From contig NZ_CP063401.1 of the NCBI RefSeq assembly GCF_021729885.1, positions 4,022,501-4,086,500 on the forward strand: DNA of 64,000 nucleotides, written 5' to 3'. This document shows, in pieces, positions 55,391-63,775 of the stretch; position 1 is the stretch's first letter, and each line of letters begins with the position of its first letter. The notes under the pieces were generated by a model. That model was not told where the DNA came from, did not search any database, and saw nothing but the letters and a program-made list of their open reading frames with translations. The translations under genes and the position numbers were made by a program. Source of the DNA: Devosia sp. SL43 (GTDB lineage: Bacteria > Pseudomonadota > Alphaproteobacteria > Rhizobiales > Devosiaceae).

Positions 55391-56662
55391 TCAGCTCGCT
55401 GTTACGGTGGCGGTGTCGACAGGCACGTTGGTGGCGTCGACAGCCTGACCGTCGACAACATATTCCTGGCCGACGGTAATGATGTCGACCGACAGCGGCA
55501 GGCCCAGCACCCACACGCCTTCGCGTGTATCGCTGGCAATGGTGACGGGCAGGAACTTCACCGAACCATCGACCACGGTGCTGACGCCCAGAACGCCATC
55601 GTCATTCAGCGTCAGGACAGATTGTGGCAGGAGGTGCGCGGGAGCGGTGCCCATGGTGACCGTAGCAGTCGCCGTGATGCCATCGCGGATTGCGCCGTCG
55701 GCATTGGGCAGCTCGATTTCGACCGGGAACGAACGCGTTGCCGCGTCCGCCGTGGCCGAGATGAAGGTCACCTTGCCGTCGACTTCCTGGTCGGTAATGG
55801 TCTTGATCGTTGCCTCGAGGCCAAGCTTGGCTAGGCCGATACGGGCTTCCGGCACCTGGCCGATGAACACCATCGGGTCGAGCTGCACGATCGTCGCACA
55901 GGGCTGGCCCATGCCGAGCATAGAGCCGGCAACCACCAGCGGATCCTGAACCACACCGGCAACCTTGGCGTGAATTTCGGTGCGTTCGAGTTCGGCTTGC
56001 GCATTGTCGAGACCGGCCTGGGCCGAGCTGATCGCCGCCTTGGCAGCCGTCAGCGCCACTTCGAGCTGGCGCGCTGTATTGGGGGCCGCAAGGCCCTTCT
56101 CGCGCAGTTCAGCATTGGTGTCGTAGTCTGATTGTGACTGCGCCAGACCCGCATTGGCCTGTTCCAGCCCGGCCTGGGCCTGGGTGACTGCCGCGACGCG
56201 CGTGCCTTGATCCAGCGTGCAGAGCAGGTCGCCGACCTTGACGGTCTGGCCCTTGGTGACATGCACCGTATCGACAATCCCGGCAGTCTCGGCCACAGCG
56301 CCGACCGACGCCTTTGCCTGGGTGCGACCGCGCAGCGGAACTTCGATGTTCCAGGGCTGGGCGATATAAGTCGAGGTCCGAACCGACTGTAGCGCGGTAT
56401 TAGCGCCGGTCGATGCATCATTGCGCTGCGCAATGGTCAGGTGCGGATCGACCGCGTGGTCGGTTTCGTGCTGGGCCAGAACGCCGGCTTCGGCCAATTG
56501 GGTCGCAATGGGCCCATGTTCTTCGCCTTCAATGACCGAGATGATCGGCCGTTCGCCGTTGCCCGGACCATTGCCGCCCATCACCAGGCTGCCGGTCGCC
56601 AACCAGGCGCCCGCTAGAACCATGATCAGAAAGGCTACGCCATAGGAAAATAGTGCACGCAT
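55391..56662 (-). CDS. RND efflux periplasmic adaptor
   Basis: A 423-residue membrane-fusion protein with an N-terminal hydrophobic segment (FLIMVLAGAWLATGSLVMGG), a lipoyl-like half-motif (VDTVHVTKGQTVKVGDLLCTLD), a helical hairpin rich in Gln/Ala (QAQAGLEQANAGLAQSQSDYD), and a beta-barrel domain. It links the RND pump to an outer-membrane channel; no tolC-like gene is in the window. It lies 15 bases after padR and is part of the padR-adaptor-pump operon. Confidence 0.93.
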   Translation of the reverse strand: MRALFSYGVAFLIMVLAGAWLATGSLVMGGNGPGNGERPIISVIEGEEHGPIATQLAEAGVLAQHETDHAVDPHLTIAQRNDASTGANTALQSVRTSTYIAQPWNIEVPLRGRTQAKASVGAVAETAGIVDTVHVTKGQTVKVGDLLCTLDQGTRVAAVTQAQAGLEQANAGLAQSQSDYDTNAELREKGLAAPNTARQLEVALTAAKAAISSAQAGLDNAQAELERTEIHAKVAGVVQDPLVVAGSMLGMGQPCATIVQLDPMVFIGQVPEARIGLAKLGLEATIKTITDQEVDGKVTFISATADAATRSFPVEIELPNADGAIRDGITATATVTMGTAPAHLLPQSVLTLNDDGVLGVSTVVDGSVKFLPVTIASDTREGVWVLGLPLSVDIITVGQEYVVDGQAVDATNVPVDTATVTAS

Positions 56663-56677
56663 CGAGAATTCGCCCCT

Positions 56678-57226
56678 TTACTCAGCCGCGTCTTTTTTCG
56701 GCTCGGCTCGCGCCAATGTGATCAGTTCGTGCATATGGGAGCGCATGTGCCGTTCGGCAACCTCCATCACTGCACGTCCATAATTGATGACCCATGTGTC
56801 CGCGGCATTGCTGCTGCGTTCCGCAAAGGCTTCTTCAAGCTTGCGATGGGACGCTATGTTCTTTTCGAGGAATTCGTTGGCCCGTGCCTCGACCAGATCG
56901 CGCGGCAGGATATGCGCAAAACGGGCAAACAGCAGGAACGGGCTGCGGAAAACGTCTTCACCCAGCGGCCCAGCCAACTCGTCGGCGAAGGCTGCTCGGC
57001 CCGCTTCGGTGATCGAATAGACCTTCTTGGCCGGCTTGCCGCTCTGTTGTTCGGTCCGGCTGGTGACCAGTCCCTCGTCCTCGAGCTTGGCGAGGGCGGG
57101 GTAGATCGAGCCGAAGCTGGCCTCGATGAAATATGCGCATTCGCCTTCCACGCAAAGCTGCCGGATGTCGTATCCGGTCGCTTCGCCCTCATAGAGGATC
57201 GACAGGCAAAGGGTTTTGACGTTCAC
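56678..57226 (-). CDS. PadR-family transcriptional regulator
   Basis: A 182-residue repressor with an N-terminal winged helix (CLSILYEGEATGYDIRQLCVEGECAYFIEASFGSIYPALAKLEDEGLVTSR) and a C-terminal coiled helical dimerisation domain. The start is the GTG at 57224-57226, preceded by GGAG at about eight bases; a longer frame to 57313 would translate through the operator-like repeats. It heads the operon with the RND adaptor and pump and probably represses it until an inducer binds. Confidence 0.9.
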   Translation of the reverse strand: MNVKTLCLSILYEGEATGYDIRQLCVEGECAYFIEASFGSIYPALAKLEDEGLVTSRTEQQSGKPAKKVYSITEAGRAAFADELAGPLGEDVFRSPFLLFARFAHILPRDLVEARANEFLEKNIASHRKLEEAFAERSSNAADTWVINYGRAVMEVAERHMRSHMHELITLARAEPKKDAAE

Positions 57227-57242
57227 GCGCGCACTCCACCAG

Positions 57243-57282
57243 AGCATATGCTGGGCCGATATATGCTGGCTCTGTATATGCT
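57243..57282 (-). promoter_or_regulatory. Triple ATATGCT array upstream of padR
   Basis: ATATGCT occurs at 57246-57252, 57261-57267 and 57276-57282, exactly 15 bases apart. The first is part of a perfect palindrome, AGCATATGCT (57243-57252). The array lies 17-56 bases before the padR start, where a PadR repressor would bind to control its own operon. Confidence 0.6.
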
Positions 57283-57355
57283 CGACCCGAATCGCGCAAG
57301 TTGTACGGGCCACTCGATCTGGCAGACCAGTTAAGAGCCCGTTGCATGGCTGGGT

Positions 57356-58177
57356 TCAGCTGGCCAGGATGCGGCTCATCTCCGCAGCTGCCCGCTGGGC
57401 CAGCGATAGACTGGCAGCGGCCACGAAATAGGGGTTGAGGAACGCCAGGTCCCCCTTGCCGTAATGCATCCGCACCCCGTCAAGCGTCACAACAGCCCCG
57501 CCGGCAGCCTCTAGCACAGCTTGTCCAGCCGCGGTGTCCCACTCGCTGGTCGGGGTAAAGCGCGGGTAAAGCTCTGCGTCGCCCCGCGCCAGCAGGCAGA
57601 ACTTCAGCGACGATCCCACCGATACATCGGCGCCGACATCGAGCGTTTCGCAGAGCTCGACTAGCGCCGAATGCCCATGCGACCGACTGGCGACGATCCG
57701 CATGGGTAGCGCCGAAGATACTGCGATCGCCCGTTTTTCTGTCGCAACGCCGGACCGCGTGTCACACACGAATGCCCCGTTGCTATCCCCAGTGAAGGCT
57801 TCCCCCGTCACCGGCGCCAGCACGACGCCCATCACCGGCAGGCCGTGTTCCACCAGCGCGATATTGACGGTGAATTCCCCGTTGCGCTTGATGAACTCCT
57901 TGGTACCGTCAAGCGGATCGACCACGAAATAGCGGTCCCCCAGCACCGGGATGATCCCAGCAGCGACGCTCTCCTCACCCAGCACCGGGATGCCAGTCGG
58001 CAGCAGATAGTCGAGGATGACAGCTTCCGCCGCCGCATCCGCCTCCGTGACCGGCGATCCGTCCGCCTTGGCCACTGCGGCAATGGGCCGCGCATAGACA
58101 TCCATGATTACCCGCGCCGCAGCGATGGCCGCGTCGAGCGCCAGGTCGGTCAGTTCGGCATCGGTCTTGGCCTGCAC
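57356..58177 (-). CDS. cysQ: 3'(2'),5'-bisphosphate nucleotidase CysQ
   Basis: A 273-residue Mg-dependent phosphatase of the inositol monophosphatase fold. GEESVAAG, DPLDGTKEFIKRNGEFTVNIAL and the terminal SEWDTAAGQAVLEAAGG provide the metal site and the CysQ-type context. It removes phosphate from adenosine 3',5'-bisphosphate formed in sulfate assimilation. The start is GTG 58175-58177, immediately after the nadC stop, implying coupling. Confidence 0.9.
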   Translation of the reverse strand: MQAKTDAELTDLALDAAIAAARVIMDVYARPIAAVAKADGSPVTEADAAAEAVILDYLLPTGIPVLGEESVAAGIIPVLGDRYFVVDPLDGTKEFIKRNGEFTVNIALVEHGLPVMGVVLAPVTGEAFTGDSNGAFVCDTRSGVATEKRAIAVSSALPMRIVASRSHGHSALVELCETLDVGADVSVGSSLKFCLLARGDAELYPRFTPTSEWDTAAGQAVLEAAGGAVVTLDGVRMHYGKGDLAFLNPYFVAAASLSLAQRAAAEMSRILAS

Positions 58178-59050
58178 TTACGCCCCGATCTCGACATCGA
58201 GCCCAAGGTCTAGCGGCTTGGCCGCCATGGTGATCTGACTGGTCGAAATATAGTCGACCCCCGTTTCGCCGATCGACCGAACCCGGTCCAGCTTCACGCC
58301 GCCCGATGCCTCTAGTTTGGCGCGGTCGGCGTTGATCGCCACGGCCTGGCGCAGCAGGTCGTTGCTCATATTGTCGAGCAGCACCACCTTTGCCCCAGCT
58401 GCCAGCGCCTCTTCCAGTTCGGCCAGCGAGGTAACTTCGATCTCGATCGCCACCAGATGCCCAGCAAACGCCTCGGCCGCTTTGTACGCAGCCGTTACGC
58501 TCCCTGCGACTGCAATATGGTTGTCCTTGATCAGGATAGCGTCATCCAGCGAATAGCGGTGGTTGGCCCCACCGCCGCAGCGCACGGCATATTTCTGGAA
58601 CGCTCGCAGCCCCGGCGTCGTCTTCCGCGTATCGCAGATTTGCGCCCCGGTGCCCTCGACCGCATCGGCATATTCACGCGTCAGCGTGGCAATGCCGCTC
58701 AAATGATTGAGGAAGTTCAACGCCACCCGCTCCGCCGACATCACCAGCCTCGCCGGCCCCGACACCGTCGCCACGATGCCCCCAACCGCCACCCGATCAC
58801 CATCGGCGAGGGCAGGGGTGAACACTACCCCGTCGCCGACCAGTCGAAACGCCGCAGCAGCCAGATCAAGCCCGGCTATCACGCCAGCCTCGCGCGCCGA
58901 TAGCGTCGCCGTTGCGGTCGCGCTCGGCGCCAGCGTCGCCTGGCTGGTCAGATCACCCGCCAGCCCCAGGTCTTCTTCCAATGCAGCGGCAACGGCACGC
59001 TCGACCAGCAAGCGCGGCAATTGGGCAGGTAGACGGTCAGGGCGCGTCAT
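58178..59050 (-). CDS. nadC: Nicotinate-nucleotide pyrophosphorylase (quinolinate phosphoribosyltransferase)
   Basis: A 290-residue enzyme making nicotinate mononucleotide from quinolinate and PRPP in de novo NAD synthesis. Hallmarks include EEDLGLAGDLTSQATL, CDTRKTTPGLRAFQKYAVRCGGGANHRYSLDD and VLLDNMSNDLL; the C-terminal GVDYISTSQIT segment is a variant of the usual family ending. ATG 59048-59050 is preceded by GAGG; a TTG at 59065 is less likely. It lies next to cysQ, and the same pathway ends at nadE in this window. Confidence 0.95.
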   Translation of the reverse strand: MTRPDRLPAQLPRLLVERAVAAALEEDLGLAGDLTSQATLAPSATATATLSAREAGVIAGLDLAAAAFRLVGDGVVFTPALADGDRVAVGGIVATVSGPARLVMSAERVALNFLNHLSGIATLTREYADAVEGTGAQICDTRKTTPGLRAFQKYAVRCGGGANHRYSLDDAILIKDNHIAVAGSVTAAYKAAEAFAGHLVAIEIEVTSLAELEEALAAGAKVVLLDNMSNDLLRQAVAINADRAKLEASGGVKLDRVRSIGETGVDYISTSQITMAAKPLDLGLDVEIGA

Positions 59051-59112
59051 CGGCACGATCCTCAAGGAGTTCGCGCTGATGTACGCGCCCGTCTGCTGCA
59101 GCGCAACCGGTG

Positions 59113-60384
59113 CTAGTGGCGCCCTCGTACTGTATGCTCGGCCTCGATGATCGCCGACGTCAGGCTACCCGTCGCTGGATAGAGCGGGATCAGACACGCC
59201 TGCAGCGCGTGATAGATATCCGGCTTGCCCACGAACAACCGCGAGGTCGGCGTCAGGTCTTCCTTCAGTTCACTGAGCCAGCCGCCGCGCGCATGGTCGA
59301 TCACGTGGTTCTCCGCATAGTCCCACAGCTTGCGATACCAGACCTGGAAATAGTCCTCCCGGTCGTGCTCGCTAAGCCATGCGGCCGCTCCGATCGCCTC
59401 GCTGACCGGCCACCACAGCTTCTCGCGCATGATGGGCTTGTTGTCCCAGTCGAGCGTGTAGAAAAATCCGCCATGCACGTGGTCCCAGCCGAGGTCGATC
59501 GACTGGCGGAACAGCTGGCGCGAAGCATCGGTCATCCAGCTCAGGCGCTTGTCGCCCAGCGCCCACAGCTGGAACAGCAGTCGCGACCATTCCAGCCAGT
59601 GCCCCGGCGTAGTGCCGGACGGGCGGAACATCTCGTTGCCTTCGTAATTCTTGTCGAGCACCCACTTGTCGTCGAAATGCTCGGCCACCCGATGCCCTAG
59701 CGGCACCGCATTCTTGGCGATGATAAGCTCGGCAATCCGCTCGGCCTTGACTAGGTAGTCGCGATTACCGGTGGCCTCGAACGCCGCCATCAGCGCTTCG
59801 GTCATATGCATGTTAGCGTTCTGCCCACGATACGGCAGCAGCTGCGACCAGTCCTCGTTATATTCGTCGCGCACCGAGCCGGTCTTGTCGTCCCAGAAGC
59901 GCGTGTTGATGATATCGGTCACGTCGGCGATCATCTGATCGGCGAGCGGATGCCCCACCAGCTTGGCGCTCGAGGCGGCCAGCAGCACGAAAGCATGGCC
60001 ATAGGCCTGCTTGGACCCATTGACGACGCCATCGTCGTCCAGCCCCCAGACATAGCCGCCGCGTTTGGCGTCACGATGCTTCTCCCAGATATAGCGCATG
60101 CCATGATCGACCAGCTCGCCCGAGCCCGGCCGCCCGATCAGGCTGCCGACCGCCGCGCAGTGCACCATGCGCGTCGTCACGTGAATTTGCCGGGTCGAGT
60201 TAGCGGCATCCAGTGGCCTGCCGTCGTCGTCCAGTTCGAAAAAGCCGCCCTTGGGATTGATCGACGCCGCTTCGAAAAAGTCGAACAGGTTATTGGCCTG
60301 CCGCATCAGATACTGCCGGTGAAACGGCCGGCTCGACCATAGGCTGGAATTGGTCCTTGGCAGCGTCGGATTAGCGTCGGTCAT
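59113..60384 (-). CDS. AGE-family sugar isomerase, YihS-like
   Basis: A 423-residue (alpha/alpha)6-barrel protein of the N-acylglucosamine 2-epimerase superfamily. The pattern TRMVHCAAVGSLIGRPGSGELVDHG and GGYVWGLDDDGVVNGSKQAYGHAF closely resembles E. coli YihS (aldose-ketose isomerase for sulfoquinovose and mannose). Three likely catalytic histidines appear in NANMHMTEAL, GTTPGHWLEW and DIYHALQACLIP. No other sulfoquinovose genes are nearby, so the true substrate could be mannose or another sugar. Confidence 0.85.
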   Translation of the reverse strand: MTDANPTLPRTNSSLWSSRPFHRQYLMRQANNLFDFFEAASINPKGGFFELDDDGRPLDAANSTRQIHVTTRMVHCAAVGSLIGRPGSGELVDHGMRYIWEKHRDAKRGGYVWGLDDDGVVNGSKQAYGHAFVLLAASSAKLVGHPLADQMIADVTDIINTRFWDDKTGSVRDEYNEDWSQLLPYRGQNANMHMTEALMAAFEATGNRDYLVKAERIAELIIAKNAVPLGHRVAEHFDDKWVLDKNYEGNEMFRPSGTTPGHWLEWSRLLFQLWALGDKRLSWMTDASRQLFRQSIDLGWDHVHGGFFYTLDWDNKPIMREKLWWPVSEAIGAAAWLSEHDREDYFQVWYRKLWDYAENHVIDHARGGWLSELKEDLTPTSRLFVGKPDIYHALQACLIPLYPATGSLTSAIIEAEHTVRGRH

Positions 60385-60474
60385 AGCAGCTCCTGGCCGG
60401 CAAAGTGGGGCGCCGGCTCCTCATGTCGAGGAGCTATAGCCGGGCTATAGCAACGTTGCAATTCATCCGCGATG

Positions 60475-60570
60475 TCATTCCGGCGTAGGCCGGAATCCAG
60501 GTCCGGCATTCATCGCGACATCCGGAGTATGGAGAGTTCTCCGCATGGATTCCGGCCTACACCGGAATGA
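60475..60570. repeat. Paired 25-base inverted repeat element
   Basis: The 25 bases at 60475-60499 are repeated in reverse complement at 60546-60570 with one mismatch. Each arm is itself palindromic (ATTCCGG...CCGGAAT). The element fills most of the gap between the isomerase and fbp genes. It resembles extragenic palindromes widespread in alphaproteobacterial genomes. Confidence 0.78.
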
Positions 60571-60597
60571 CGTTGCGGAAGCGTGAACTCCGGGGGC

Positions 60598-61545
60598 TCA
60601 CCCCCGCGCGTACCACCCCTCGACCCGGTCCACTTCCTCCGCTGACCCCAAAATCACCGGCACCCGCTGGTGGATCCCCGTTGGCACCACATCCAGTATC
60701 CGCTGCGTCCCGGTCGTCGACTTACCGCCAGCCGCCTCGATCAGCAGTGCCATTGGGTTCGCCTCATAGAGCAGCCGCAGCCGCCCGCCCTTGCTCACCG
60801 TTTCGCTGTCCAGCGGATACATGAAAATCCCGCCGCGCATCAAAATCCGGTGGATGTCCGCCACCATCGAGCCCACCCATCGCATATTGTGGCGCTTGCC
60901 GGTCGGCCCGGTTTCCCCTGCAACATTCTCCGCCACATAGCCCCGCGTCGCCGCATCCCAAAACCGTTCCCGCGCCGTGTTGATCGCATACTCCGCCGAA
61001 GCCGGCTGCACCTTCACCGCATCCGCCGTCAGCACCCAAACGCCCGCGTCATCGAGCGTAAAGACCGCCGTCGACGTCCCGAAGGTCAACACCAGGCTGG
61101 TCGCCGGTCCATAAGCCGCATATCCCGCCGCCTTCTGGGCGGTGCCCTGTTGCAGCAGCCCGCCCGCCGACTCCAGCACCGAAAAAATCGTGCCCACAGT
61201 GACGTTTACGTCGAGATTCGAAGACCCATCCAGCGGATCGGTCGCCACCATGTAGCGACCCTGATTCTCCAGATGAACCTCTTCATCCAGCTCTTCCGAC
61301 ACCAGAATCGATATCTGCGGATTTTGCCGTATGTGATTCAAAACAATGTCGTTTGAGACGACATCGAGCTCCTTCTGCGCCTCGCCCTGTACATTGGTCT
61401 GTCCGGCCAGTCCCGTCTGCCCCGATATCGGCGCTGTCCGCAGCACGGCGGCAATATCGACACTTGCAGCGGCCATGGTGCCGACTACCGACTTCAGTGC
61501 GTCATCGACATGTTGAGCGGCGAGCCAGTCGGATAGGGTGGTCAT
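60598..61545 (-). CDS. fbp: Fructose-1,6-bisphosphatase class I
   Basis: A 315-residue Mg-dependent phosphatase that releases phosphate from fructose 1,6-bisphosphate in gluconeogenesis. The metal site DPLDGSSNLDVNVTVGTIFSV and the C-terminal LLYEANPMALLIEAAGGKSTTGTQRILDVVP are diagnostic of class I. ATG 61545 gives the usual N-terminus (TTLSDWLAAQ). It is probably monocistronic. Confidence 0.95.
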   Translation of the reverse strand: MTTLSDWLAAQHVDDALKSVVGTMAAASVDIAAVLRTAPISGQTGLAGQTNVQGEAQKELDVVSNDIVLNHIRQNPQISILVSEELDEEVHLENQGRYMVATDPLDGSSNLDVNVTVGTIFSVLESAGGLLQQGTAQKAAGYAAYGPATSLVLTFGTSTAVFTLDDAGVWVLTADAVKVQPASAEYAINTARERFWDAATRGYVAENVAGETGPTGKRHNMRWVGSMVADIHRILMRGGIFMYPLDSETVSKGGRLRLLYEANPMALLIEAAGGKSTTGTQRILDVVPTGIHQRVPVILGSAEEVDRVEGWYARG

Positions 61546-61630
61546 GGATGATCTCGATAGTAGGGCAGGGTACCACCCACTTTCGACATGTGACCGGCAG
61601 AGGCAAGGGCGACTTTGGCATGAGAAGTCC

Positions 61631-63727
61631 CTACTTCCACATCCCCCGCACCTTCTCCCCGATATCCATCCGCACCGGGCTCGGCGACAATCCCTCGATA
61701 TGCGCCGGCGTCACCGGCGGCCAAAGGATGTCCTCGAACAGCCCTAACATGGCTCGCGGAATGAACCGCGTCCGCTGCGCATACATGTGCTTGTCGCCAT
61801 GCTTGTGCTGCTGCGTCACGAAAAACCGCTGCGGCACGATCAGGTTGAGCTCATCGCGCGCCCGCGTCATCGCCACATAGAGCAACCGCCGTTCTTCCTC
61901 GAGCTCATGCGTCGAGCCAGTGCCCAGGTCCGAGGGAATACATCCATCCACGACATTGAGCACATGCACGGCCTTCCACTCCTGCCCCTTGGCCGAGTGG
62001 ATGGTGGATAGGATCAGGTAGTCTTCGTCGAGCATGGGTACGCCCGACTGGTCGCTCGTCGCATCCGGAGGATCGAGCGTCAGCTCGGTGAGGAACCGCT
62101 CCCGGCTGGGATAGCCACCAGCGATCTGCTCAAGCTGCACAATATCCTGCACGCGGACCACTGCATCCTCATAGGCCTGCTCCATCAGCGGCTCATACCA
62201 GAGCCGCGCATAGCCCAGTTCCAACGGCCAGCCCGCATCCTTGCGCGACAGTCGTCCGATCAGTTCCACTAACCCGGTCCAACCCTCGGCCGCCCGCGGC
62301 GGCGCCGGTATCTCGCCCAGTGCCCAAACTGGGTCGGGGCCAACAGCCATGGCATCAAGAACTTTGCCGGCCGTGCCGGGTCCAACGCCCGGCAGCAGTT
62401 GCAGCACCCGGAATCCCGCCACCCGGTCGCGCGGATTTTCCGCCCAGCGCAGGATCGCCAGCAGGTCCTTGATATGCGCCGCATCGAGAAACTTGAGCCC
62501 ACCGAACTTCACGAACGGAATATTCCGCCGCGTCAGCTCGATCTCTAACGGCCCCGAATGGCTGGACGTCCGGAACAGAACGGCCTGTTGCTTGAGAGCG
62601 ATGCCTCCCTCGCGCGACTCCAGCACTTTGTGGACCACATAGCGCGCCTGATCCGCCTCATCGCGCACCGTCACCAGATACGGCTTGGCGTCCGACTGCC
62701 GCTCGGTCCACAGGTTCTTGGTGAACCGCTCCATCGCCAGGTCGATCACCGCATTGGCAGCGCTCAAGATTGGCTGGGTCGAGCGATAGTTCCGGTCCAG
62801 CGTGATGATATCGGCCGGCGGGCTGAACTCGGTCGGAAAATCCAGAATGTTCCGCACCGTCGCCGCCCGGAACGAGTAGATCGACTGCGCATCGTCCCCA
62901 ACCACCGTCAGCCCTTCGCCGCGAGGTCGCATTGCCAGCAGCACGCTGGCCTGCAGCCGGTTGGTGTCCTGATACTCGTCCACCAGCACATGGTCGAACC
63001 GCGATGATACTTCAGCGGCAATGTCCGGCTCAGCCATCATCCCGGCCCAGTAGAGCAGCAGATCATCGTAATCGAGCACATTCTGCCGCTGCTTGGCCTC
63101 GACATAGGCGCTGAACAGCGTGCGCAACTCCTTGGCCCACATGGCGCACCACGGAAACGTCTCCTTGAGCACCGCGTCCAGATCGCCTTGTGCATTCACC
63201 ACGCGCGAATAGATGGCGAGGCACGTGCCCTTGGTAGGAAACCGGCTCTTGGCCTCGCTCATGCCGAGCTCGTGCCGCACCAGATTCATCAGGTCCGCCG
63301 AGTCTTCCCGGTCATGGATAGTGAAGGCCGGATCGATGCCGATCTGCGTGGCATGCTCTCGCAGCAGCCGCGCACCGATGCCATGGAATGTGCCCGCCCA
63401 GGTCAGCGCATCCGTCAGCACGCTGGAGGTCTTGCCCATCACCTGCGCCGATATCCGCTCGACCCGACGGCTCATTTCGCTCGCTGCGCGACGGGAGAAT
63501 GTCATCAGCAATATGCGACGCGGATCGGCGCCGTTGACGATCAGATGCGCCACTCGATGCGCCAACGTATTGGTCTTGCCAGATCCCGCGCCGGCAATCA
63601 CCAGCAACGGCCCCGGCGCAACCTGACCAACGCCGTGCTCAACCGCACGGCGCTGTTCCGGATTGAGCTTGTCGAGATAGTCGAGGCTGGCGAGCACGAA
63701 TCGGGGACCTGTGAGGAGTGACCTCAC
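61631..63727 (-). CDS. UvrD/Rep-type ATP-dependent DNA helicase
   Basis: A superfamily 1A helicase of up to 698 residues. Walker A is AGAGSGKTNTL, motif II is DEYQDTN, motif III-like VVGDDAQSIYSFRAA, and the C-terminal motif V/VI includes LSTIHSAKGQEWKAVHV and VAMTRARDELNLI. It is shorter than UvrD or PcrA and belongs to a distinct alphaproteobacterial UvrD-like branch. The start is uncertain: GTG 63727 lies in a palindrome (63708-63730), and GTG 63697 is an alternative. Confidence 0.92.
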   Translation of the reverse strand: MRSLLTGPRFVLASLDYLDKLNPEQRRAVEHGVGQVAPGPLLVIAGAGSGKTNTLAHRVAHLIVNGADPRRILLMTFSRRAASEMSRRVERISAQVMGKTSSVLTDALTWAGTFHGIGARLLREHATQIGIDPAFTIHDREDSADLMNLVRHELGMSEAKSRFPTKGTCLAIYSRVVNAQGDLDAVLKETFPWCAMWAKELRTLFSAYVEAKQRQNVLDYDDLLLYWAGMMAEPDIAAEVSSRFDHVLVDEYQDTNRLQASVLLAMRPRGEGLTVVGDDAQSIYSFRAATVRNILDFPTEFSPPADIITLDRNYRSTQPILSAANAVIDLAMERFTKNLWTERQSDAKPYLVTVRDEADQARYVVHKVLESREGGIALKQQAVLFRTSSHSGPLEIELTRRNIPFVKFGGLKFLDAAHIKDLLAILRWAENPRDRVAGFRVLQLLPGVGPGTAGKVLDAMAVGPDPVWALGEIPAPPRAAEGWTGLVELIGRLSRKDAGWPLELGYARLWYEPLMEQAYEDAVVRVQDIVQLEQIAGGYPSRERFLTELTLDPPDATSDQSGVPMLDEDYLILSTIHSAKGQEWKAVHVLNVVDGCIPSDLGTGSTHELEEERRLLYVAMTRARDELNLIVPQRFFVTQQHKHGDKHMYAQRTRFIPRAMLGLFEDILWPPVTPAHIEGLSPSPVRMDIGEKVRGMWK

Positions 63728-63730
63728 AGG
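63708..63730. promoter_or_regulatory. Palindrome over the helicase start region
   Basis: CCTGTGAGG (63708-63716) and CCTCACAGG (63722-63730) form a perfect nine-base inverted repeat with a five-base spacer. It does not match the alphaproteobacterial LexA direct repeat GTTC-N7-GTTC. It could be an operator or a translational hairpin at the helicase start. Confidence 0.45.
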
Positions 63731-63775
63731 AGTCTATTCGTGGTTTGTTCGCAATGGGTGAACGGGCTTTGCCGT

